Positions 6,381-12,765 of a stretch of DNA of 14,452 bases are shown here, in pieces; the stretch's first letter is position 1; the number at the start of each line of letters is the position of its first letter. Source of the stretch: Azoarcus sp. Lineage in GTDB: Bacteria > Pseudomonadota > Gammaproteobacteria > Burkholderiales > Rhodocyclaceae. The translations under genes were made by a program, and so were the position numbers. Below the pieces are notes generated by a model. That model was not told the DNA's origin. It saw only the letters and a list, made by a program, of their open reading frames with translations, and did not search any database. The DNA lies in NCBI GenBank assembly GCA_031268685.1, contig JAIRWW010000126.1:1-14452 (forward strand), read 5' to 3'.

Positions 6381-9300
6381 ATGTCAGAGACTCGCGGTGT
6401 CATCCGTATCCGTGGCGCGCGGCAGAACAATCTGCGCAAGCTATCGCTGGATTTACCCCTGAACCGTTTATTGGTAGTGACAGGAGTTTCCGGTTCCGGC
6501 AAATCCTCGCTCGTCTTCGACACCCTCTATGCCGAAGGCCAACGCCGCTACGTAGAAACTTTTTCGCCCTATGCGCGCCAGTTTCTCGAACGCATGGACA
6601 AGCCCCGCGTCGACCGTATCGAAGGCGTACCGCCGGCCATCGCCATAGACCAGCTCAACCCCGTGCGTACATCGCGTTCGACCGTGGGCACCATGACCGA
6701 GCTGGCCGACCATTTCAAGCTGCTCTATGCCCGCGCCGCCCGCCTGCATTGCCGTTGCTGCGGACAGCCGGTACGGCGCGACACCCCGGCAAGCATCGCC
6801 GAAGATCTCGCCCGGCGCGCGCAGGCCGCAGGCGATCCACGCCTGACAGTGTGCTTTCCTCTCACTGTGCCTGCGAATTTCAGCAGCGAAGAAGTCGCGG
6901 AGTTTCTTGCCGCGCAGGGCTATACCCGCGTTCATCAAAAACTGACTCCGGTTGGAAACCTCCCCCTTCAGGGGGAGAATCGGGCACGGGAGGGGCGTAA
7001 CTCCTCCCGTGTCTTGTCGCCCGGTTATGGGCGTGGATTGAAACATTCGCAGCAGGAAAGCGGCGGCGGCGTGCTCCAGGTGGAACAAGATCGCTTCCGC
7101 CTGGGAAGCGCCGATCCGGGCCGTCTCGCCGAGGCGCTGGAAGCCGCCCTGCAACACGGCCATGGCCGCCTGACCGTGTTTGCCGACGACAAGGACAAGG
7201 CAGGCGAGCTGGCATGGCCTTATTCCACCGGCCTGCACTGCGCCGCCTGCGACATCAGCTACAGCGATCCCTCTCCGGCGCTGTTCTCGTTCAATTCCGC
7301 CGTTGGCGCTTGCGAAACCTGCCGTGGTTTCGGGCGGGTGATCGGGGTGGATTTCGCCCTGGTGGTACCAGACGAGTCCAAGACGCTTGCCGGAGGCGCT
7401 ATCCGTCCATGGCAGACCCAGAGCTTCAGCGAATGCCAGGACGAACTCCTGAGCATGGCATCCAGGCATGGCGTCGCGATCGATGTGCCATTCCGCGACC
7501 TGCCGCCCGAACATCGCCGCTGGGTGCTCGACGGTGACGAAAACTGGAAAGACTGGCGCTCGTCGTGGCCCCGCTACTGGTATGGCGTGCGCCACTTTTT
7601 CGACTGGCTGGAGAGCAAAGCTTACAAAATGCACATACGGGTCTTGCTGTCCCGTTACCGCAGCTATACCGAATGCCCGGCCTGCCACGGCGCGCGGCTC
7701 AAGCCGGACGCCTTGCTGTGGCGTCTGCCGATGTCGCCGGAAGACGACAAAGGACTGGCGATACACGAACTCATGGCGCTGCCAGTGGCGCGGGTGCGCG
7801 AACTGTTCGCCGGGCTGGAACTGCCCGGCCTTGCCGATGAAGCCGGAGCGCTGCTGCTCGGCGAAACCCGCGCCCGCCTCAATTACCTCAACGGAGTCGG
7901 CCTCGGCTATCTGACGCTGGATCGCCAGTCGCGCACGCTATCCGGAGGCGAAGTACAGCGGATCAACCTCACAACCGCGCTCGGAACTTCGCTGGTCAAC
8001 ACGCTTTTCGTACTCGACGAACCGTCGATTGGCCTTCATCCGCGTGACATCGGGCGCATCCTGGGCGTAATGACGCGGCTACGCGATGCTGGAAACACAC
8101 TGGTAGTGGTCGAACACGACCCGCAAGTCATGCTTGCCGCCGACGAACTACTGGAAATCGGCCCCGGCGCGGGCGAGCGCGGCGGCGAACTGGTAGCGTG
8201 CGGCACGCCCGCTGAAATCACCCTCAATCCGGCTTCGATCACCGGACCATGGCTGACTGGCAACAAACGCATTGCCGACGCGCGCCAGCCGCGCCCGGTA
8301 GATGCACAAACCCCAAGACTTACCGTAATCGGCGCGCGCCGCCACAACCTGCGCAACCTCACGGCGGCATTCCCCCTGCAAAGGCTCACCTGCCTGACCG
8401 GCGTTTCCGGCTCCGGCAAATCGACCCTGATTGAAGATGTGCTTTACCCGGCGCTGGCACGCCATTTCGGAGAAGCCGGAGAAGCCGCCGGGCAGGCGGG
8501 CGATGACGCCGGGCATCTCGACGGCCTGGAATCGCTCGGCGGCGTTGTCATGGCAGACCAGACGCCGATCGGCAAAAGCTCGCGTTCCAACCCCGTGAGC
8601 TACGTCGGCGCATGGGACGCCATCCGCCAGCTTTTTGCCGCCCTGCCCGAAGCCCGGCAACGCGGCTACACCCCCGGCACTTTCAGCTTCAACGCCGGGC
8701 ATGGCCGCTGTCCGGCCTGCTCCGGATCGGGCTTCGAGCACGTCGAAATGCAATTCCTCTCCGATGTATGGCTGCGCTGTCCGGAATGCGAAGGCCGCCG
8801 CTACCGTCCAAAAATACTCGAATTGCAATGGCAGGGCCGCTCGGTTGCCGACGTGCTGGAAATGACGGTGAGCGAGGCCCTGCAATTCTTTGCAGGCGAA
8901 CCCAAAGTGCTGGCGGCCCTCGCGCCGCTCTCCGAAGTCGGACTCGACTACCTGCGCCTCGGGCAGCCCGTGCCCACGCTCTCCGGCGGCGAAGCGCAAC
9001 GGCTCAAGCTGGCCGCTCACCTTGCGGGCGCAGGCGCGTCGGCGCGCGGTGGAAAAACAGTGGACAAAGCAGTGGATAAAAACGGCAAACATGCCAACAG
9101 CCTGCTTTTCCTGTTCGACGAACCGACCACCGGCCTGCATTTCGAGGATATCGCGGTATTACTGCGGGCCTTTGAGCGGCTGATTGCCGCCGGGCATTCC
9201 CTGATCGTCATCGAACATAACATCGACTTCATCGCCGCCGCCGACTGGATAGTCGACCTCGGCCCCGAAGGCGGCGACGGCGGCGGCGAACTGATCGCCG

Positions 9301-12101
9301 AAGGCGCGCCGCAAACCCTCGCCGCCCACCCGGCCTCGCACACAGGCGCAGCCCTGCGCGAACACGCCGCCGCGCGCGAACGCAAAAAACACGGACAGCA
9401 TACCGTCGCCGAACCGCGCGCGGCTTACCGCGCCGCGCCCGCGCCCGCATCCGACATCGAAATCTTTCATGCCCGCGAACACAACCTGAAAAACATCAGC
9501 GCGACAATTCCGCGCGAACGCTTTACCGTCGTCACCGGCCTATCGGGTTCCGGCAAATCGACGCTCGCCTTCGACATCGTATTCGGCGAAGGCCAGCGCC
9601 GTTATCTCGAATCGCTCAATGCCTACGCCCGCCAATTCGTGCAGCCCGCCCGCAGACCCGACCTGGACAGCCTCACCGGCATTCCGCCGACGGTGGCCAT
9701 CGAGCAGCGCACCAGCCGGGGCGGCTACAAAAGCACCGTCGGCACACTCACCGAAATCCAGCCATTCCTGCGCCTGCTCTACACCAAGCTTGGCGTCCAG
9801 TACTGCCCGGACTGCCAGACGGCAGTAACGCCGCAAAGCTTTGAAGCCATCATCGCCCAGTTGATGCGCGACTTTCGCGGCATGTCAATCGAAATACTCG
9901 CGCCGCTGGTGACTGGGCGAAAAGGGCTGTACAACGAACTTGCCAAATGGGCGAAAAGCAAAGGCTACGAGCAACTGCGAGTCGACGGCGGCTACCTGCC
10001 GACCGCCAAATGGCCCCGCCTCGACCGCTACCGGGAACATGACATAGAACTGCCTACCGGCATGGCGGTCGTGCGCCCGAAAAACGAAGACCTGCTGCGC
10101 GGCTTCGCGCACACCGCGCTGGAACACGGCAAAGGCGTGATGAAAGTCTTGACGATGGGCGAAGCGGGCGCGAAGCCGACAACTTTTTCCACCATTCGCG
10201 CCTGCCCATCCTGCGGCAGCAGCTTTCCCGAACCCGACCCCAAACTTTTCTCCTACAACACCCGCCATGGCTGGTGTCCGGCCTGCTTCGGCACCGGCCT
10301 GAAAACAGCGCCCAAAATAGAAGACCCCGATCAACTCGACCTGGGCAAAGTCGAAGGGCTGATCCACCACGGCGAAGCCTGCCCGGTCTGCGGCGGCGCG
10401 CGCCTCAACCCGATTGCGCGCGCGGTGAAATTTCGCGGACTGGGGCTGCACGAACTGGCGGCATTACCGATAGGGCGCGCGGCGGCGTTTTTTGCCGCGC
10501 TCGAACTCGACGAACGCGAAACCGGCATCGCCCGCGATCTAATGGACGAAATCCGTGGCCGTCTCGATTTTCTCCAGCACGTCGGACTTGGCTACCTCGC
10601 CCTAGACCGTGGCGCGCCCACGCTCTCGGGAGGCGAAGCGCAACGCATCCGGCTTGCCTCGCAACTTGGCTCAAACCTGCGCGGCGTCTGCTACGTACTC
10701 GACGAACCGACCATCGGCCTGCATCCGCGCGACAACCACCTGCTGCTCGACACCCTGGAAGCCTTGCGCGACCGGGGCAATACACTAGTCGTAGTCGAAC
10801 ACGACGAAGAAACCATCCGCCGCGCCGATCACCTCATAGACCTCGGCCCCGGCGCAGGCACGCGCGGCGGCGAAATAGTAGCCGCCGGCACGCTCGCGGA
10901 CATCATCTCCGCGCCCGCCTCGGCCACTGGCGCCTGCCTGCGCGCCCCTTTACCGCATCCAATGCAGCCGCGCCGCGCAGTAGACGATGCGCATCCGGCC
11001 TTGTACATAACAGAAGCGAAGCTGCACAACCTCAAAAACATATCGCCACGAATCCCGCTCGCCCGCCTGAGCGTAGTGAGCGGCGTCTCCGGCTCGGGTA
11101 AATCGACGCTGGCGCGCGACGTCATCCAGGCCAGCCTGCGCGCCCTGCTGGGCGACCAGGACGCGGCGCGGGCGCGCAAGCGCGGCATGCCCATGCCCGA
11201 AACCGTCGCGCCCGGCACCGTCACGGCTGGCCTGATGCTGACAGGCTGGCAAAAAATCGGCCGTGTACTGGAAGTCGACCAAAGCCCGATAGGCAAAACG
11301 CCGCGATCCTGCCCGGCGACCTACGTCGGCTTCTGGGATGCGATCCGCAAGCTTTTCGCCGACACCTTCGATGCGCGAAGCCATGGCTGGAACGCGGCGC
11401 GGTTTTCCTTCAACACAGGGGCGGGGCGCTGCCCGGTCTGCGAAGGCGCGGGGCAGATCACGGTGGAAATGAGCTTTCTCCCGGACGTCAAAGCAGTTTG
11501 CGAAACCTGCGGCGGCGCGCGCTTCAACCCTGAAACCCTGCTGGTGCGCTGGCGCGGCAAATCAGTAGCCGAAGTATTGGCAATGGAAGTAGACGAAGCG
11601 GCAGCGTTTTTCGCCGCCCATCCGGCGATTGCCCATCCCCTGCAACTACTGCGGGAAGTCGGCTTGGGCTATTTGACGCTTGGCCAGCCCAGCCCGACAT
11701 TGTCCGGCGGCGAAGCGCAGCGAATCAAACTCGTGACCGAACTTGCCAAAGTGCGCCCGCGTCCGGGCGAGACCGGCAATGGCCAGCCGCTGCCGCCCGA
11801 CCGCCACACCCTCTACATACTCGACGAACCCACCGTCGGGCTGCACATGGCCGACGTAGAAAAGCTGATCCGCGTCCTGCACCGCCTGACCGGCACGGGC
11901 CACACAGTGCTGGTAATCGAACACGACCTGGACGTAATCGCCGAAGCAGACTGGCTGATCGACCTCGGGCCGGAAGGCGGCGACAATGGCGGCAGCATAG
12001 TAGCCGAAGGGCCGCCGGAGGCCGTCATGGCGGTTGCGGCCTCGCATACCGGGCGCTATCTGCGGGAGTTTCTGGCGGCTCGCGCCGCGCCGCATGGATA
12101 A
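6381..12101 (+). CDS. uvrA: Double-length UvrA excinuclease ABC subunit (two fused UvrA units)
   Basis: A 1906-residue protein, about twice normal UvrA (about 940), consisting of two tandem UvrA units joined near residues 1005-1024. UvrA is the damage-recognition ATPase of nucleotide excision repair. All four ATPase sites look intact, with Walker A lysines near residues 41, 680, 1059 and 1574. LSGGE signatures lie near 520, 867, 1414 and 1774, each followed by a Walker B of the form D-E-P-[ST]-[IVT]-G-L-H. CxxC zinc-finger pairs are visible in both units, including C-P-A-C-S-G-S-G paired with C-P-E-C-E-G and C-P-V-C-E-G-A-G paired with C-E-T-C-G-G. Double-length UvrA proteins are known in Beta- and Gammaproteobacteria, so the fusion is not an error. 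An unusual low-complexity insert lies at about residues 188-226. Whether the genome also has a normal-length uvrA cannot be told here. Confidence 0.93.
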   Translation: MSETRGVIRIRGARQNNLRKLSLDLPLNRLLVVTGVSGSGKSSLVFDTLYAEGQRRYVETFSPYARQFLERMDKPRVDRIEGVPPAIAIDQLNPVRTSRSTVGTMTELADHFKLLYARAARLHCRCCGQPVRRDTPASIAEDLARRAQAAGDPRLTVCFPLTVPANFSSEEVAEFLAAQGYTRVHQKLTPVGNLPLQGENRAREGRNSSRVLSPGYGRGLKHSQQESGGGVLQVEQDRFRLGSADPGRLAEALEAALQHGHGRLTVFADDKDKAGELAWPYSTGLHCAACDISYSDPSPALFSFNSAVGACETCRGFGRVIGVDFALVVPDESKTLAGGAIRPWQTQSFSECQDELLSMASRHGVAIDVPFRDLPPEHRRWVLDGDENWKDWRSSWPRYWYGVRHFFDWLESKAYKMHIRVLLSRYRSYTECPACHGARLKPDALLWRLPMSPEDDKGLAIHELMALPVARVRELFAGLELPGLADEAGALLLGETRARLNYLNGVGLGYLTLDRQSRTLSGGEVQRINLTTALGTSLVNTLFVLDEPSIGLHPRDIGRILGVMTRLRDAGNTLVVVEHDPQVMLAADELLEIGPGAGERGGELVACGTPAEITLNPASITGPWLTGNKRIADARQPRPVDAQTPRLTVIGARRHNLRNLTAAFPLQRLTCLTGVSGSGKSTLIEDVLYPALARHFGEAGEAAGQAGDDAGHLDGLESLGGVVMADQTPIGKSSRSNPVSYVGAWDAIRQLFAALPEARQRGYTPGTFSFNAGHGRCPACSGSGFEHVEMQFLSDVWLRCPECEGRRYRPKILELQWQGRSVADVLEMTVSEALQFFAGEPKVLAALAPLSEVGLDYLRLGQPVPTLSGGEAQRLKLAAHLAGAGASARGGKTVDKAVDKNGKHANSLLFLFDEPTTGLHFEDIAVLLRAFERLIAAGHSLIVIEHNIDFIAAADWIVDLGPEGGDGGGELIAEGAPQTLAAHPASHTGAALREHAAARERKKHGQHTVAEPRAAYRAAPAPASDIEIFHAREHNLKNISATIPRERFTVVTGLSGSGKSTLAFDIVFGEGQRRYLESLNAYARQFVQPARRPDLDSLTGIPPTVAIEQRTSRGGYKSTVGTLTEIQPFLRLLYTKLGVQYCPDCQTAVTPQSFEAIIAQLMRDFRGMSIEILAPLVTGRKGLYNELAKWAKSKGYEQLRVDGGYLPTAKWPRLDRYREHDIELPTGMAVVRPKNEDLLRGFAHTALEHGKGVMKVLTMGEAGAKPTTFSTIRACPSCGSSFPEPDPKLFSYNTRHGWCPACFGTGLKTAPKIEDPDQLDLGKVEGLIHHGEACPVCGGARLNPIARAVKFRGLGLHELAALPIGRAAAFFAALELDERETGIARDLMDEIRGRLDFLQHVGLGYLALDRGAPTLSGGEAQRIRLASQLGSNLRGVCYVLDEPTIGLHPRDNHLLLDTLEALRDRGNTLVVVEHDEETIRRADHLIDLGPGAGTRGGEIVAAGTLADIISAPASATGACLRAPLPHPMQPRRAVDDAHPALYITEAKLHNLKNISPRIPLARLSVVSGVSGSGKSTLARDVIQASLRALLGDQDAARARKRGMPMPETVAPGTVTAGLMLTGWQKIGRVLEVDQSPIGKTPRSCPATYVGFWDAIRKLFADTFDARSHGWNAARFSFNTGAGRCPVCEGAGQITVEMSFLPDVKAVCETCGGARFNPETLLVRWRGKSVAEVLAMEVDEAAAFFAAHPAIAHPLQLLREVGLGYLTLGQPSPTLSGGEAQRIKLVTELAKVRPRPGETGNGQPLPPDRHTLYILDEPTVGLHMADVEKLIRVLHRLTGTGHTVLVIEHDLDVIAEADWLIDLGPEGGDNGGSIVAEGPPEAVMAVAASHTGRYLREFLAARAAPHG
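6946..7060 (+). repeat. Repeat-derived insert inside the uvrA reading frame
   Basis: Between the conserved G-Y-T-R-V-H and [10 protein letters not shown] stretches of the first UvrA unit lie about 40 extra residues rich in Arg, Gly and Ser. The DNA there consists of palindromes. CTCCCCC/GGGGGAG forms a perfect 7-bp stem (6960-6977, loop TTCA). CACGGGAGG/CCTCCCGTG forms a perfect 9-bp stem (6985-7011, 9-base loop). A CRISPR-repeat-like hairpin (7016-7044) follows. The frame stays open through it. Exact insertion borders are estimated from family similarity. Confidence 0.6.
7016..7044 (+). repeat. Solitary type I-C-like CRISPR repeat sequence within uvrA
   Basis: A 29-base segment begins GTCGCCCGG, has a 5-bp stem (CGCCC 7018-7022 with GGGCG 7029-7033) and ends in GTGGATTGAAAC (7033-7044), the characteristic 3' end of type I-C repeats. 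It is about three bases shorter than the usual 32. I found no second copy and no spacer periodicity, so it is not an array. Confidence 0.45.
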
Positions 12102-12208
12102 GCAGCAGCCGGGCAGTGACTGCATATCCATCTACAGGGCGATCCATTCCATCCGTCCTATCCGTCACATCCGCCCCTCCATCCCATTCGCCCCATTTCC
12201 ATCCCCCC

Positions 12209-12278
12209 CGTTCGGGCTGAGCTTGTCGAAGCCCGTGATTCCATGGGAAAGGCCCTTCGACAGGCTCAGGGCGAACGG
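12209..12278. repeat. Inverted-repeat (REP-like) element downstream of uvrA
   Basis: The left arm starts CGTTCGGGCTGAGC and continues TTGTCGAAGCC (12209-12233). The right arm (12251-12277) is its inverted counterpart, GGCCCTTCGACAGGC then TCAGGGCGAACG. The arms pair over about 25 bases with a few mismatches and a 17-base loop. From general knowledge, this motif is abundant between genes in many Beta- and Gammaproteobacteria. Its position after the uvrA stop would let it act as a terminator or mRNA-stabilising hairpin. Confidence 0.7.
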
Positions 12279-12325
12279 TGGAATGCAGGCAGGGCAGGCA
12301 CGGTGGAATGCAGGCAGGGCAGGCA
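12276..12325. repeat. 25-base tandem repeat, two identical copies
   Basis: Two exact 25-base copies (12276-12300 and 12301-12325) begin CGGTGGAATGCAGG and continue with CAGGGCAGGCA. The first base overlaps the end of the inverted-repeat element. The end of the second copy pairs with GCCTGCC at 12331-12337 to form a 7-bp hairpin. Confidence 0.85.
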
Positions 12326-12387
12326 CGGGGGCCTGCCTCTACGACAGGTTTAACGAGATGGGTATCTCTCGGTGAAGTGATGCCCAT

Positions 12388-12461
12388 CATTTTTGAAAAT
12401 CGTCCCGCCATTTTTGAAAATGGCCCCACGATTTTTGAAAATCGCCCCACCATTTTTGAAA
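12388..12461. repeat. 21-base tandem repeat, about 3.5 copies
   Basis: Units at 12388-12408, 12409-12429 and 12430-12450, plus a partial unit at 12451-12461, share the core ATTTTTGAAAAT followed by a C-rich half with a few substitutions. The unit is a multiple of three, so the reading frames stay open through it on both strands, but no start or conserved protein supports coding. It is bracketed by GAGATGGGTATCTCTCGG (12355-12372) and GAGATGGGCATCTCTCGG (12462-12479). Confidence 0.85.
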
Positions 12462-12541
12462 GAGATGGGCATCTCTCGGGAACACCATGTTGGCCTCCCT
12501 CTCCGAGCATAGGTATCTTGTATCTACACATGCCCCCGCAG

Positions 12542-12561
12542 GGGACGATAGCGATCGTCCC
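12542..12561. other. Perfect 8-bp hairpin
   Basis: GGGACGAT pairs with ATCGTCCC across the loop AGCG. No T tract follows, so it is not a canonical intrinsic terminator on either strand. It could be a protein-binding site or an RNA structure in the leader of the downstream gene. Confidence 0.4.
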
Positions 12562-12750
12562 GCCAAGCAGCTTGCCGGGCATAGCGTAAATACTTTAACC
12601 GAAGCTGCTCTAAATCTTCGGCTGAGAGGCTGCTTGCGGCTGCCCCTGTTTTCTCTGGTTCTTATAAAGGACAAAAAGAGAAAAGAGGATACGTTTTCGG
12701 TTAACTTGCGGTTTTCCGAGGGGCTGCCTGCCCCGGAACATATCCCGGAC

Positions 12751-12755
12751 AGGAG
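12751..12755 (+). promoter_or_regulatory. Shine-Dalgarno of the phosphorylase-STAND gene
   Basis: AGGAG lies 10 bases before the ATG at 12766. It fixes that start over the next in-frame ATG three codons later. Confidence 0.7.
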
Positions 12756-12765
12756 TGCAATCATC

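Larger units (their letters stand above)
12102..12765. other. 664-base repeat-rich intergenic region between uvrA and the phosphorylase-STAND gene
   Basis: I see no convincing gene; open frames here merely translate the repeats. In order it holds: a C-rich stretch with repeated TCCRTC-like words (about 12125-12208); an inverted-repeat element (12209-12278); a 25-base tandem repeat (12276-12325) running into a hairpin (12318-12337); and GAGATGGGYATCTCTCGG motifs (12355-12372 and 12462-12479) flanking a 21-base tandem repeat (12388-12461). After these come a perfect 8-bp stem GGGACGAT/ATCGTCCC (12542-12561, 4-base loop) and a 6-bp stem CCGAAG/CTTCGG (12599-12621). The last 100 bases are more AT-rich and probably hold the promoter of the downstream gene. 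TATAAA at 12663-12668 is a possible -10, but no matching -35 is evident. Confidence 0.7.

Noticed and set aside
7016..7044. A CRISPR array
   Set aside because: Only one repeat-like unit exists in the window, with no second repeat, spacers or cas genes; kept only as a solitary repeat-like sequence.
6468..7766. A long open frame of over 400 codons antisense to uvrA, and a similar one at 8148-9140
   Set aside because: They are explained by the GC-rich codon bias of uvrA. They show no recognisable domain and lie opposite strongly conserved UvrA motifs.
9050..9082. DnaA-box-like AGTGGATAA and a 12-base near-repeat (CAGTGGACAAAG / CAGTGGATAAAA) inside uvrA
   Set aside because: A single imperfect site in coding sequence with no cluster. 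The short near-repeat encodes a V-D-K-A-V-D-K linker and needs no further explanation.
12542..12561. Intrinsic terminator for uvrA
   Set aside because: The hairpin is perfect but more than 400 bases from the uvrA stop and has no T tract on either strand.
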